Shown: positions 17,496-27,098, numbered from the stretch's first letter. The stretch is DNA of 64,000 nucleotides from Seongchinamella unica (GCF_004354085.1 NZ_SMSE01000002.1:744001-808000), one strand, 5' to 3'. The notes: a model not told the origin generated them from the sequence alone. A program made the numbers and translations.

Positions 17496-20400
17496 TTACT
17501 GCCCTCCTTGAGTGGCTGTTTCGCCTTTGACATTGGGTCTCGCTGCCCGGGCTTCCGCCAGGGCCTGGCCATCCGACCAGTCCAGTTCGGACAACTGACG
17601 GTAGAAGTGGTAACGATGATTGACAAACTTCTGCTCTTGTTCCAGCAGGGTTTCCGCAACCTCCGGGTGACTGTGCCACAGCATGTTGAAGCGGGTCTCA
17701 GTCTGCACGTAGTCACGATAGGGAATACTGGGGGCTTTGGAATCCATTTTCATCGGCGGCTTACCACTGGCAATGTGCTGCGGATTGAATCGAAACAGTG
17801 GCCAGTGACCACTTTTTACCGCCAGGTCCTGCTGCTGGTGATTGCGGGACATATCGACACCGTGGGCAATGCAGGGCGACAGGGCCAGAATCAGGCTGGG
17901 ACCGTCGTGGGCTTCCGCCTCGAGAAAGGCATTGAGTGTCTGGGTGTCCTTGGCCCCGTAAGCCACCCGCGCGACGTAGACGTTTTCGTACTCCATGGCC
18001 AACAGTGCGAGGTCTTTCTTGCTGGTCGCCTTGCCGCCGGAGGAGAACTTAGCCACTGCCCCCCGGGGTGTCGCCTTGGAGGTCTGACCGCCGGTGTTGG
18101 AATAAACCTCGGTATCCAGCACCAGCAGGTTCACATTCTCACCGGTGGCCAGGACGTGGTCCAGGCCACCATAGCCAATGTCATAGGCCCAGCCATCTCC
18201 ACCGATAATCCACACGCTCTTACGACACAGGTTTTCACTGAGGGTGAGCAGGCGTTGCGCTTTTTCGTCATCGATGTCCGCAAGCGCCTGGTCGAGCGCG
18301 GCCACCCGCTGCCGCTGTTCGTAGATTTCCGCTTCATTAGCCTCGCTCGCCTCGAGGATCTCTGTCACCAGTTGAGCGTCCAGTTGATCACGCAATTCTT
18401 CCAGCAATTGCCGGGCCATTTGCCGCTGCTGGTCGACAGCCAGGCGCATACCCAGGCCAAATTCGGCGTTATCTTCAAACAGGGAGTTGTTCCAGGCAGG
18501 CCCCCTGCCCTCCGGGGTGGTGGTCCATGGCGTGGTCGGGAGGTTTCCGCCGTAAATAGACGAGCATCCAGTCGCATTTGCCACCAGCATGCGATCCCCG
18601 AACAACTGGGAAGCCAGCTTCACATAGGGCGTTTCTCCGCAACCGACGCAGGCGCCGGAGAACTCGAACAGGGGCTGCAGGACCATGGAACCGGCAATGG
18701 TGTTGGTTTTCAATTCACCACGGTCAAACTCGGGGAGTGATTCGAAGAACTTCCAGTATTCCCGCTCGGCTTCCCGCCGCGGTGCCTGGGGTGCCATGTT
18801 GAGCGCCTTGCGGCTGACATTCGATTTATCCCGAATGGGGCAGATGTCCACGCACAGGGTACAACCGGTGCAGTCCTCCGGCGCCACCTGGTAACTGATG
18901 TGATATCCCTCGGGGTATCCCTTGGCCTTGACCGGTGCCGACTTGAAACCCTCCGGTGCCGTAGCCAGCGCAGACTCATGGAAGACCTTTGAACGAATGG
19001 CGGTGTGCGGACAGACGAAGGGGCATTTACCGCACTGGGTGCACAGATCGGTTTCCCAAACCGGGATTTCCAGCGCCAGGTTACGCTTTTCGTAGGCGGC
19101 GGTTCCCAGCGGGAAACTGCCGTCCGCCGGCATTTGGCTCACCGGAATGAGGTCGCCCCGCCCGGCAATAATCTCGCTGGTAACCTTGCGCACAAAGTCG
19201 GACACCGGTTCCGGCACGACTTGTCTGGTGTCCGTCTCTGCGCCCGGCGAACCTGCCTCGACCTGGTGCAGGCAGGCGAGCGTTTCATCTATGGCCTTGA
19301 AATTGAGTTCAATAATTCGCTTGCCCTTGCGGCCATAGGTGTTCTCCACGGCGCGCTTGATCGAGGCGATGGCCTCATCGGCGGGGAAAATTCCTGAGAT
19401 CGCAAAAAAGCAGGTCTGCATAATGGTATTGATGCGCTTGCCCATGCCACAGCTGGCAGCGACGCCGTAGGCGTCAATGCAGTAGAAACTGACATTCTTT
19501 TCGACAATCTGGCGCTGGACGCCGGCAGGCAGGGCGTCCCATGCCCGCTCCGGAGGTTCGGACGTATTCAACAGGAAAACCGCCCCCTGACGCGCGTAGG
19601 CCAGCACATCGTACTTCTCCAGGAAAGTGGGTTGATGGCAGGCGACAAAACCTGCATCACCGTGACCAATGAGGTAACTGGAACGAATACGGTCGGGGCC
19701 AAAACGCAGGTGGGAAATGGTTACCGCGCCGGATTTCTTGGAGTCATAAACAAAATATCCCTGGGCATGGAGGTCGGTGTTCTCACCGATAATCTTGATA
19801 CTGTTTTTGTTCGCGCTGACCGTACCGTCACTGCCCAGGCCATAGAACACGGCCTGGAAGGTGGCATCATTAGCGGCAGTCCGGAAACCGTCATCCCAGT
19901 CCAGGCTGGTGCCGCTGAGATCGTCGTGGATGCCTATCGTGAAATGATTTTTCGGCTGCGGTCGAGTCAATTCCGCGTAAACGGCCCTGATCATGCCCGG
20001 GGTAAACTCCTTCGATGACAAACCGTAACGGCCGCCGATGACGCGCGGCATGGTTGCAAACCGTCCCTGGCCGGAGAGGCTGTCCTGGGCCAGGGCGGTG
20101 ACCACATCCTTGTACAGCGGCTCGCCGTCAGCGCCCGGTTCCTTGGTGCGGTCGAGCACGGCCAGCGAGCGAACGGTATCCGGCAGGGCCGCGACCAGCG
20201 CGTCGGCACTGAATGGGCGGAACAGGCGTACCTTGATGAGGCCCACCTTTTCACCGTTGGCGACCAGGTAGTCCACAGTCTCATGCACCGCCTCGGCGCC
20301 GGACCCCATGACGATGACAGCCCGCTCTGCCTGCGGATCGCCCACATATTCGAACAGCCGGTATTGCCTCCCTGTCAGCGTGGCAAACTCGTCCATGACG

Positions 20401-21137
20401 TCCTGGACGATTCCTGGCAGGGCCTGGTAATAGGGGTTCACCGTTTCCCTGGCCTGGAAATAGACGTCCGGGTTTTGTGAACTGCCCCGCAGCACGGGGT
20501 GCGCGGGCGACATCGCCCTGGCCCGGTGCGCCTGCACCGACGTCTCGTCAATCATCTGGCGGACCACGGAGGTCTCTACCAGCTGCAGTTTGGCGACTTC
20601 GTGGGACGTGCGGAAACCGTCAAAAAAGTGCAGGAATGGCACTCGCGACCTGAGGCTGGCGGCCTGGGCCACCAGGGCCAGATCCATAACTTCCTGGGGA
20701 CAGTTGGAGGCCAACATGGCAAATCCGGTCTGCCGGGTGGCCATCACATCGGAGTGATCACCAAAAATCGAAAGACCCTGGCAGGCAAGAGAACGGGCGG
20801 CAATGTGGAATACCGTGGGGGTCAGTTCACCGGCAATCTTGTACATGTTGGGAATCATCAACAACAGCCCCTGGGAGGCAGTGAATGTTGTTGCCAGCGC
20901 CCCCGCCTGCAGGGCGCCGTGAATGGCCCCGGCCGCCCCTCCCTCGCTCTGCATTTCAATGACCCTGGGCACACTTCCCCACAGGTTGGTCTGGCCGTTG
21001 GCGGACCAGTCATCGGCGAATTCGCCCATATTGGAAGATGGCGTGATCGGGTAAATGGCGATCACTTCGTTGGTCAGGTGGGCGATCGTCGCCGCCGCCT
21101 GGTTGCCGTCTATGGTTGCGGTGTTAACTGAACTCAT
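17496..21137 (-). CDS. nifJ: Pyruvate:ferredoxin (flavodoxin) oxidoreductase NifJ
   Basis: 1213 aa single-chain PFOR: pyruvate + CoA + oxidised ferredoxin or flavodoxin gives acetyl-CoA + CO2. All domains are present: N-terminal pyruvate/TPP domain (IYPITPSS), domain II-III, EKR block, two 4Fe-4S motifs (CTQCGKCPFVCP and CTGCTLCVDICP, about residues 690-760), the CVGCGE cluster residue set, and the TPP/Mg site GDGWAYDIG...NTGGQTSKATP. The start is put at 21137 (MSSVNTATIDGN), matching other NifJ proteins, instead of an in-frame ATG 12 codons upstream. An FNR-type site precedes it. PFOR is oxygen-sensitive, so this gives the cell an anaerobic or microaerobic branch. Confidence 0.94.
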   Translation of the reverse strand: MSSVNTATIDGNQAAATIAHLTNEVIAIYPITPSSNMGEFADDWSANGQTNLWGSVPRVIEMQSEGGAAGAIHGALQAGALATTFTASQGLLLMIPNMYKIAGELTPTVFHIAARSLACQGLSIFGDHSDVMATRQTGFAMLASNCPQEVMDLALVAQAASLRSRVPFLHFFDGFRTSHEVAKLQLVETSVVRQMIDETSVQAHRARAMSPAHPVLRGSSQNPDVYFQARETVNPYYQALPGIVQDVMDEFATLTGRQYRLFEYVGDPQAERAVIVMGSGAEAVHETVDYLVANGEKVGLIKVRLFRPFSADALVAALPDTVRSLAVLDRTKEPGADGEPLYKDVVTALAQDSLSGQGRFATMPRVIGGRYGLSSKEFTPGMIRAVYAELTRPQPKNHFTIGIHDDLSGTSLDWDDGFRTAANDATFQAVFYGLGSDGTVSANKNSIKIIGENTDLHAQGYFVYDSKKSGAVTISHLRFGPDRIRSSYLIGHGDAGFVACHQPTFLEKYDVLAYARQGAVFLLNTSEPPERAWDALPAGVQRQIVEKNVSFYCIDAYGVAASCGMGKRINTIMQTCFFAISGIFPADEAIASIKRAVENTYGRKGKRIIELNFKAIDETLACLHQVEAGSPGAETDTRQVVPEPVSDFVRKVTSEIIAGRGDLIPVSQMPADGSFPLGTAAYEKRNLALEIPVWETDLCTQCGKCPFVCPHTAIRSKVFHESALATAPEGFKSAPVKAKGYPEGYHISYQVAPEDCTGCTLCVDICPIRDKSNVSRKALNMAPQAPRREAEREYWKFFESLPEFDRGELKTNTIAGSMVLQPLFEFSGACVGCGETPYVKLASQLFGDRMLVANATGCSSIYGGNLPTTPWTTTPEGRGPAWNNSLFEDNAEFGLGMRLAVDQQRQMARQLLEELRDQLDAQLVTEILEASEANEAEIYEQRQRVAALDQALADIDDEKAQRLLTLSENLCRKSVWIIGGDGWAYDIGYGGLDHVLATGENVNLLVLDTEVYSNTGGQTSKATPRGAVAKFSSGGKATSKKDLALLAMEYENVYVARVAYGAKDTQTLNAFLEAEAHDGPSLILALSPCIAHGVDMSRNHQQQDLAVKSGHWPLFRFNPQHIASGKPPMKMDSKAPSIPYRDYVQTETRFNMLWHSHPEVAETLLEQEQKFVNHRYHFYRQLSELDWSDGQALAEARAARPNVKGETATQGGQ

Positions 21138-21168
21138 GACCCTGTCCCGGAATGCTGTGACATTGTCC

Positions 21169-21210
21169 AGCATAGGACCGAATGGGTTCCGGCGTATTGA
21201 TCCGAATCAG
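21169..21210 (-). promoter_or_regulatory. FNR/Anr box and -10 element of nifJ
   Basis: TTGAT-CCGA-ATCAG (21197-21210) matches the FNR consensus TTGAT-N4-ATCAA in nine of ten positions. On the minus strand a TATGCT -10 box lies at 21174-21169. If transcription starts at 21162, the box is centred at -41.5, the exact position of class II FNR-activated promoters, leaving a 24-base leader before the nifJ ATG. Confidence 0.65.
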
Positions 21211-21255
21211 TAACCCGGGATTGAGCTGCGGTTGACAACGGTCACAGGGGGCAGT

Positions 21256-22218
21256 TCAACCCGGGTCGAGCTCCCGGAATGAAAATTCGGTCTCCAGGTC
21301 GACCTTCCAGGGAATGCCGCCCACCTCGACGTGGGGATAGATGAAGTAGTTGAGCGGCTGTGACTTGCTCGCCTCACTGAGCACAAGATCCCTGCCCGTG
21401 CTCAGGTGAATGCGGTCCGCCGGATGAGTACCATAAAATAACTCGCGCTTTTCCGGGTGTTTTGCCGCCTCGGACGCGTCTATGGGTATCCATCCCTGAC
21501 CGGGCAGATAGAACTGCACCCAGCAGTGGTAACCGTCGATCCGGCCCCGGGGTTTGTCCTCGGGAACGGGGAAACCGATCTCGAACCGGGCGGGAATGCC
21601 CTCGCTTCGGGCCAGGGCAACAAACAGGGCATGGAAATCAGTACAATTGCCGTAACGCTCGCTGCAGGCCCAGAAGGTGTCGCCATTGCCCCATCCGGTG
21701 CCAACCTTCTTGTACTCAACATTGTCGACAATCCAGTCATATATTGCCCGGGCAGTGGCACTCGCTGAATCGTCGCCGCGCATGGCGTGGATTTCCGCCT
21801 GAATCGGAGCGAGAATCTCGTGCCCTACCGGCACCAGGAGGTTCGGTGCCAGGTAGCGTTGACGTTCCTCTTCACTCAGGGTGCCGGCACTGGCAGTTAC
21901 CACCCTGCGCTCGACGACCCAGGTGAACTCAGCGTCAATGGGCCCGTTTATGTTTGCCGGTCGGCGAATCTGGTAATAGCGATTACCGTGCACGGCTTCG
22001 CTGAGTTCCTCGCCGGGCATTGACGTGCGGAAACGGGTCTCGAGGATTTGCTGGTCGCTGTTCTCCACCGGCAACGGGATGAAGATATCCACGGCATCGT
22101 GATTGGGGAACTGCCCCGCCAGCACACGGTAGCTGAATTCGAATTTCCGGGTGGAGTGATCGGCCACGGCGGTAGCCGAAAAAAGCACAATAGCGAGGAT
22201 CAATGACAACTTTTGCAT
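21256..22218 (-). CDS. Secreted transglutaminase-like domain protein
   Basis: 320 aa with a signal peptide (about 1-19, ending in AVA). The C-terminal half carries the transglutaminase-like catalytic set: Cys in YGNCTDFHALFVALARS (near 191), His in DGYHCWVQFY, and Asp in WIPIDASEA. The N-terminal half is beta-rich and typical of secreted transglutaminase-core proteins. Enzymes of this group are mostly unstudied proteases or amidases. Single gene between nifJ and an acyltransferase transcribed away from it. Confidence 0.85.
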   Translation of the reverse strand: MQKLSLILAIVLFSATAVADHSTRKFEFSYRVLAGQFPNHDAVDIFIPLPVENSDQQILETRFRTSMPGEELSEAVHGNRYYQIRRPANINGPIDAEFTWVVERRVVTASAGTLSEEERQRYLAPNLLVPVGHEILAPIQAEIHAMRGDDSASATARAIYDWIVDNVEYKKVGTGWGNGDTFWACSERYGNCTDFHALFVALARSEGIPARFEIGFPVPEDKPRGRIDGYHCWVQFYLPGQGWIPIDASEAAKHPEKRELFYGTHPADRIHLSTGRDLVLSEASKSQPLNYFIYPHVEVGGIPWKVDLETEFSFRELDPG

Positions 22219-22320
22219 TGTGGTTTCCTGGTCTGCTGGGGATTGTTTTCCGGACTGGTATAGCCCTTGGTCCGCGAACCGCTATAATAGCCGCTTACTT
22301 ATCCCCATTCCGAGTACCCG

Positions 22321-23202
22321 ATGTCCGTTTTTGACAAAGATAACCAGCCCCTGGATGAGCAGGAGGCACTGGAGCGCCACATTCAGCTGGCCCTGGAAAC
22401 ACAGCAGCCCGCCGGGCTGCAACTGGAGCTTGCCTACCGCGCGATCAAGAGCCTCTTCAACCCGGTGATCATGGGGGCGGAAAACCTGCCAGACAAGCCC
22501 TGCCTGTTTGTCGGCAACCATTCGCTGTTTGCCCTTGACGGCTGGATACTTGGTCCGGTGTTTATTCATGAGTTGGACCGCTTTCCCAGAGGCATGGGTG
22601 ACAGGTTCCTGTTCGCCAACGACAAGGTAGGTAATGCGCTGCTGCGGGCCGGCGGGGTGATGGGACATCCCGAGGTTTGTGCGGCACTCATGGAACATGG
22701 ACAGGACCTGCTGGTGTTCCCGGGGGGCGCCCATGAGGCCGTCAAACCGGCGCGGGATATGTACGAATTGCAATGGAAGGAGCGTTACGGCTTCGTCAAA
22801 CTGGCGGCAAAACACGGCTATACCATCATGCCCTTCGGTATAGTGGGGCCGGATGAATTTTACGGCCACCTGATGGAAGGCGAGGAGCTGCCGGATTCGG
22901 CGCTGGGTCAACTGCTGAAGCGGCTGGGTATCATTAACGAGAATACCCGGTCCGACATGTTACCGCCCATCCCCGTGGGCGCCCTGGGTACCCTGTTTCC
23001 AAAACCGCAGCGCTGTTATATCGGCTTTGGCGAGCCCATCGACCTGTCGCACATGAAGGGCAAGAACCCGACCAAGCGCCAGCAGGAGAAAATACGCGAT
23101 CAGGTCGCGGAACAGATAGAAACCCAACTGGCGGAATTGCTGTTTGCCCGGGCCCAGAATCGAGGCCAGGATGGTCTGCTCAGGCGGCTGCTGACTATAT
23201 AG
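22321..23202 (+). CDS. DGAT2/phytyl-ester-synthase-like acyltransferase
   Basis: 293 aa lysophospholipid/diacylglycerol acyltransferase-superfamily protein. The histidine motif is spaced HX5D (His67, Asp73 in NHSLFALD) rather than the HX4D of PlsC, and the second block is FPGGAHEA (133-140). Both features, and KLAAKHGYTIMPFGIVG near 165, match the TMEM68/DGAT2/plant phytyl ester synthase branch. It may make neutral lipids (wax or triacylglycerol), but acceptor and donor are not shown by the sequence. A TATAAT-like box lies at 22283-22288. Ends two bases from the convergent MATE gene. Confidence 0.8.
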   Translation: MSVFDKDNQPLDEQEALERHIQLALETQQPAGLQLELAYRAIKSLFNPVIMGAENLPDKPCLFVGNHSLFALDGWILGPVFIHELDRFPRGMGDRFLFANDKVGNALLRAGGVMGHPEVCAALMEHGQDLLVFPGGAHEAVKPARDMYELQWKERYGFVKLAAKHGYTIMPFGIVGPDEFYGHLMEGEELPDSALGQLLKRLGIINENTRSDMLPPIPVGALGTLFPKPQRCYIGFGEPIDLSHMKGKNPTKRQQEKIRDQVAEQIETQLAELLFARAQNRGQDGLLRRLLTI

Positions 23203-23203
23203 G

Positions 23204-24571
23204 CTATTCCTGCATCACCCGGGCCAGGCGTTCGGGTTGCCGCCAGCGGCCCCGATAAAGCCTCACCCAATAACATGCGGCAATAGCCAGCAACATCGCC
23301 ACAAACACCCACCAGGACACCAGCGGGTCCAGTTCCCAGACAATGATGACAAAGTACTGGGCCAGTAGCATTGCCCAGTGCAGGGTCGTCGATGTCCACA
23401 TCACCCACCGGGTGTCGCCCGCCCCCCGGAGCGCGCCACCGGCAATCAGCAGCACTGCGTCGGCCATCATGTAGGTTGTCAGGCCAATCATCATCGCAGA
23501 GGCCAGCACCCGGATTTCGGCGAATTGGGCATCGTCGGTGGCGAACACATCCACCAGTTCCACCCGGAAAAGCAGAAACAACACAGCGAGCGTGCCGGAA
23601 TACCCCAGGGCCAGGATAAACCCGGAAGCAATCACCTGGTTAGCACGGGTCATGTCGCCGGCTCCCACGAAACGGCCGATCAGGCTCATAACGCCGATGT
23701 TGAGCCCCATCATCGGGACAAAAGACACCATGTCCCAGTTGAACACGATCGCCATGGACGCACCCTGCACCACCCCGTAACCCTGGAACAGCAACAGGAA
23801 GACGTTGAAGGTACCGTTATTCATGAAGCTTTCCAGCGCCGAGGGCACGCCGAGCCTCAGGTAGCGACGCATCACACCACGGTCGAACACCAGCGACTCG
23901 CCCACGGAAAACTGGTGTCGGTGCTCGCGGGCGAGATAGAAACACAGAAACAATAGAATGGTTATAAACTGGGCCACCACCGTGCCGGTGGCAGCCCCGA
24001 CGATGCCCAGCTCAGGCAGGCCAAATTTACCGAAGATGAGCATCCAGCTCAGCGGCACGTTGATACAGATACCGGCGACATCCACCGCCATCACCACCCG
24101 GGTCCTGCCAATACCCACAAAGTAGGTTGCGAGACTGGCCTTGACCAGGTGAAAGAAGCCACCTCCCATGAGCGTGTAAAAGTAAATTCGTTCCAGTGGC
24201 ACCTGCCGTGGATCGTGCCCCAGGTGACTGAATGCCTGGCCCATGCCATAAGCGGTCACCGCCAGCAGTGGCAGGGACGCGGTAGCAATGATCACACCCT
24301 GGCTCACGACCCGGGTACAGCGGGGATACATCCCCGCGCCGTAGTATTGGGCAACCAGGGCATTGCCGTAGCTGATCAGTCCGATAAACAGTGACAGGCA
24401 GAAAAACGAGGCCACCCCGCCACCCATGGCGGCGGCTATGTGAACAGAGTCGATTTGCGACATGAACCAGCGATCAGTAAATACCATGACCGCAAACGCC
24501 CCCTGGGATATCACCATGGGCAGGGAAAGGCGGAACAGTTCCCGCAGGGTTGTCAGTGACAGGTAGTGCAC
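23204..24571 (-). CDS. MATE family efflux transporter
   Basis: 455 aa, twelve predicted hydrophobic segments in two similar halves, the normal layout of MATE drug or metabolite/Na+ (or H+) antiporters. N-terminal LFRLSLPMVISQGAFAVMVFTDRWF and the internal repeat near residue 240 (LGVPSALESFMNN) mark the family. Substrate unknown. A perfect 14-base palindrome lies about 100 bases upstream of the start and could be an operator. Confidence 0.9.
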   Translation of the reverse strand: MHYLSLTTLRELFRLSLPMVISQGAFAVMVFTDRWFMSQIDSVHIAAAMGGGVASFFCLSLFIGLISYGNALVAQYYGAGMYPRCTRVVSQGVIIATASLPLLAVTAYGMGQAFSHLGHDPRQVPLERIYFYTLMGGGFFHLVKASLATYFVGIGRTRVVMAVDVAGICINVPLSWMLIFGKFGLPELGIVGAATGTVVAQFITILLFLCFYLAREHRHQFSVGESLVFDRGVMRRYLRLGVPSALESFMNNGTFNVFLLLFQGYGVVQGASMAIVFNWDMVSFVPMMGLNIGVMSLIGRFVGAGDMTRANQVIASGFILALGYSGTLAVLFLLFRVELVDVFATDDAQFAEIRVLASAMMIGLTTYMMADAVLLIAGGALRGAGDTRWVMWTSTTLHWAMLLAQYFVIIVWELDPLVSWWVFVAMLLAIAACYWVRLYRGRWRQPERLARVMQE

Positions 24572-24673
24572 GATGCGTGCTCTGACTCCGGATTGAACAG
24601 GGGCCGCATTATACGCCGGTGCCGGCCCGGGTCAGTGGTGCCGGGAATGCCGGGGCGGGTACTACTTCACAAC

Positions 24674-24687
24674 ACGGTGATCACCGT
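24674..24687. promoter_or_regulatory. 14-base perfect palindrome upstream of the MATE gene
   Basis: ACGGTGATCACCGT is perfectly self-complementary. It lies in the 144-base gap between the M28 peptidase stop and the MATE start, where a repressor site for the pump would be expected. No regulator gene is adjacent. Confidence 0.35.
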
Positions 24688-24715
24688 CATCAGCCCGATG
24701 AGGCCACCGCCGGCG

Positions 24716-26107
24716 CTAACGATAGTAACCGTCGGCATTTGCCGCCAGAAAGATAAACGAGCTCCAGGCAGCGACATTGTGGGCGATGTCGGCGGGGTCG
24801 ATCTTATCCAGGGTGTCATTGGGTGTGTGGTGCAGGTCGAAGTAGTCCCAGCCATTCTGCTTGAGGCCAACCACCGGCACGCCTGCCTCGCGGATGTATT
24901 TCATGTCGGGACCGCCACTGGCGTTATTGCCGCCCCGGGCCGCGCCCAGGCTGCGGACAACGCTACCCAACGCCTGGGCTGCATCGATTTTATCCTCGGC
25001 GACATTGGTCTCAAAGCGCCAGATACGCCCTGCGCCAAAATCCGATTCCGAGGCAACGATGTGCTTCTCCAGTTCGTCGGCATGAGCCTGGGCATAGGCC
25101 TGTGCGCCCACCAGACCCACTTCTTCCGCACCGAAAAGCACGATTCTCACGGTGCGTCTTGGTCCCTCGGGCATGGCATCCATCACCTGTTTGGCCGCTG
25201 CGACTACAATGCCGACCCCGGCGCCGTCATCCACCGCGCCGGTACCGAGATCCCATGAATCCAGATGAGCACCGACCAGGACAATTTCGTCGGCCGCTTC
25301 AGTGCCCGGAATTTCGGCGATGACATTGCCGGACATGCCCGCCGGGCGCTGCTGCGGGGTCAGCACCATGCGCAGGGTAACACTGCCCCGGCTGGCCAGT
25401 ATGCGCTGCAACTGGTCGGCATCCGGTGCCGAGAGAGCCGCTGCCGGCACCCCGCGCACTGCCCCGTCCTCCGTCAGGCGGCGCATCTGGCCGGTATGGG
25501 CAAAACGGTGCTGACTGGTACCCACGGAACGAATCAATACCGCTACCGCGCCTTTCTCCTCGGCGATGTAAGCCGCGGCCCGGCGCTTGCCGGCCGCCAC
25601 CCCGTATCCGGAACCATCCTGGGTGCGGGTCATGACCTCATCGACAAAAACAATCTTGCCCTTCATGTTTTCCGGCGGCGCCGCGCTCAATTGCTCCAGC
25701 GAGGCAACAGCGGTGACCTCTGCCTCAACACCGTCCGGCCCGGTGGGCGTGCTTCCCCCCAGCGCAGTGATCACCAGTGGCTGTGGATAGGGGTCGGTGA
25801 TCTGTGCCCACTCGACACCGCGCTCCCATACCGGCAGCTCAAAGGGCTCCACCCGCACATGGCTGAACCCCAGTGACCTGAGCCTGTCCACCGCCCATTC
25901 CCGGGCGCGCGCCTCGGCCTCGGTGCCGGCAAGACGAGGACCCACCTCCGTGGTGAGGGACTCTACCAGCGCGTAGCCGAGGTTGTCCTCACCCGCTTTA
26001 CCAGCGAGGGCGGCGGCGCGCTGTTCCAGCCGGGGGCTGATCGGTTGGGCATAAGCGAGACTGGTGGCAAACAGCAGGGTGAAAACGAGTGAAAAGCGCG
26101 AGGACAA
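24716..26107 (-). CDS. Secreted M28 family zinc peptidase (carboxypeptidase Q-like)
   Basis: 463 aa exopeptidase exported by a signal peptide (1-20, SLAYA). A protease-associated insert lies at about 125-265. The two-zinc M28 site is complete: His281 and Asp283 (HLDSWD), bridging Asp in AVDDGAG (292-295), catalytic Glu328 and Glu329 (FGAEEVG), Asp356 (ESDFG), and the late His in HHTPNDT. It probably trims peptides in the periplasm or outside the cell. Divergent from the WYL regulator across a gap carrying an inverted repeat. Confidence 0.9.
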   Translation of the reverse strand: MSSRFSLVFTLLFATSLAYAQPISPRLEQRAAALAGKAGEDNLGYALVESLTTEVGPRLAGTEAEARAREWAVDRLRSLGFSHVRVEPFELPVWERGVEWAQITDPYPQPLVITALGGSTPTGPDGVEAEVTAVASLEQLSAAPPENMKGKIVFVDEVMTRTQDGSGYGVAAGKRRAAAYIAEEKGAVAVLIRSVGTSQHRFAHTGQMRRLTEDGAVRGVPAAALSAPDADQLQRILASRGSVTLRMVLTPQQRPAGMSGNVIAEIPGTEAADEIVLVGAHLDSWDLGTGAVDDGAGVGIVVAAAKQVMDAMPEGPRRTVRIVLFGAEEVGLVGAQAYAQAHADELEKHIVASESDFGAGRIWRFETNVAEDKIDAAQALGSVVRSLGAARGGNNASGGPDMKYIREAGVPVVGLKQNGWDYFDLHHTPNDTLDKIDPADIAHNVAAWSSFIFLAANADGYYR

Positions 26108-26130
26108 GGCGGAATTCTCCGAAAAACAGC

Positions 26131-26169
26131 AAGTTTACCCGGAAGTCGCAAGCAACGACATGTAAACTT
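26131..26169. promoter_or_regulatory. Inverted repeat in the M28/WYL divergent gap
   Basis: Arms AAGTTTAC (26131-26138) and GTAAACTT (26162-26169) are perfect inverted copies 23 bases apart. A TATACT -10-like box (26186-26191) for the WYL gene lies 16 bases further on. The position suits an autoregulatory operator. Confidence 0.4.
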
Positions 26170-26218
26170 TACCTACACGGATACCTATACTGGGATCAGA
26201 GAGCCACCGGATAACACC

Positions 26219-27094
26219 ATGAGCGACACTACCCCATCAAAATGGCCCTTTCGCTGGGATCTCCTGCTTCGCTATCGCTACATCGAGACCATCGCCCTTT
26301 GGGAAGGCCGCCTGACCACCCGCCACCTCTGCGACACCTTCGGCATCGGTCGCCAGCAGGCGAGCAAGGACATCAATACCTACCTTCGGGAAGTGGGTAT
26401 CGGTAACCTGGAATACGACAAGTATCTCAAGGGCTACAAGCCCACCGCCGGATTTCAGCCACAAGTGACCCGGGGCCTGGCGGACGAGTACCTGCACCTG
26501 ATGGCGCGCAACAACGAACTGATGAACATGTTCGAATCGCTGGCCCTCAACGTCAGTAACGTGGAAGTGCTCAGCCACCCGGTGCGAGACGTAAAACCCG
26601 GGGTGCTGCGCCCGATTATGCAGGCGGCGCGGCAGCAGAAGCGCCTGGACTGCGACTACGTATCCCTGAACCACCCTGATCGGGAAGGCCGGATCATTGT
26701 TCCCCATACACTCGTCTATACCGGGCTGCGGTGGCATGTCCGCGCGTGGTGCGAAAAAAACCTCGAATACCGTGACTTCGTACTGAGCCGCTTTCGGGAC
26801 ACGCCGGAAATCATGGGCGAATCGGAGCACGGGATAGCAGGTGATAGTGAGTGGAATACTGAAGTAACCATCCGCATTACCCCCGATCCCAGGCTGGCCC
26901 GGGAGCAGCGGGAGGTCATCGAGATTGACTACGGTATGAGCGGAGGCGCACTGTGCATCACCACCCGGGGCAAACTGGTGCCCTATGCCCTGCGGCTGCT
27001 ACACATCAATCCCCGGGAATCGCTCGATGACCCGATGGCCCAGCAAATCGTGGTGGCCAATCGGAACGAACTGGAACCCTGGCTATTTGGATAA
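26219..27094 (+). CDS. WYL-domain transcriptional regulator
   Basis: 291 aa. Residues about 12-75 form a winged helix-turn-helix (LLLRYRYIETIALWEGRLTTRHLCDTFGIGRQQASKDINTYL), and about 120-200 a WYL ligand-sensing domain, followed by a WCX-like C-terminal part. WYL regulators bind nucleotides or nucleic-acid products and often repress their own and neighbouring genes. Some (CapW/BrxR) sit in phage-defence loci, but no defence genes are next to this one. Followed after four bases by the DUF1232 gene. Confidence 0.87.
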   Translation: MSDTTPSKWPFRWDLLLRYRYIETIALWEGRLTTRHLCDTFGIGRQQASKDINTYLREVGIGNLEYDKYLKGYKPTAGFQPQVTRGLADEYLHLMARNNELMNMFESLALNVSNVEVLSHPVRDVKPGVLRPIMQAARQQKRLDCDYVSLNHPDREGRIIVPHTLVYTGLRWHVRAWCEKNLEYRDFVLSRFRDTPEIMGESEHGIAGDSEWNTEVTIRITPDPRLAREQREVIEIDYGMSGGALCITTRGKLVPYALRLLHINPRESLDDPMAQQIVVANRNELEPWLFG

Positions 27095-27098
27095 CAGC

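Noticed and set aside
17364-18740. 458-aa open frame on the plus strand
   Set aside because: Antisense to nifJ; its composition is a reversed copy of the PFOR domains.
26219-27094. WYL regulator as part of a phage-defence locus (CapW/BrxR type)
   Set aside because: Neighbours are a peptidase, DUF1232 and a small-molecule-type methyltransferase; no nuclease, CBASS or BREX genes.
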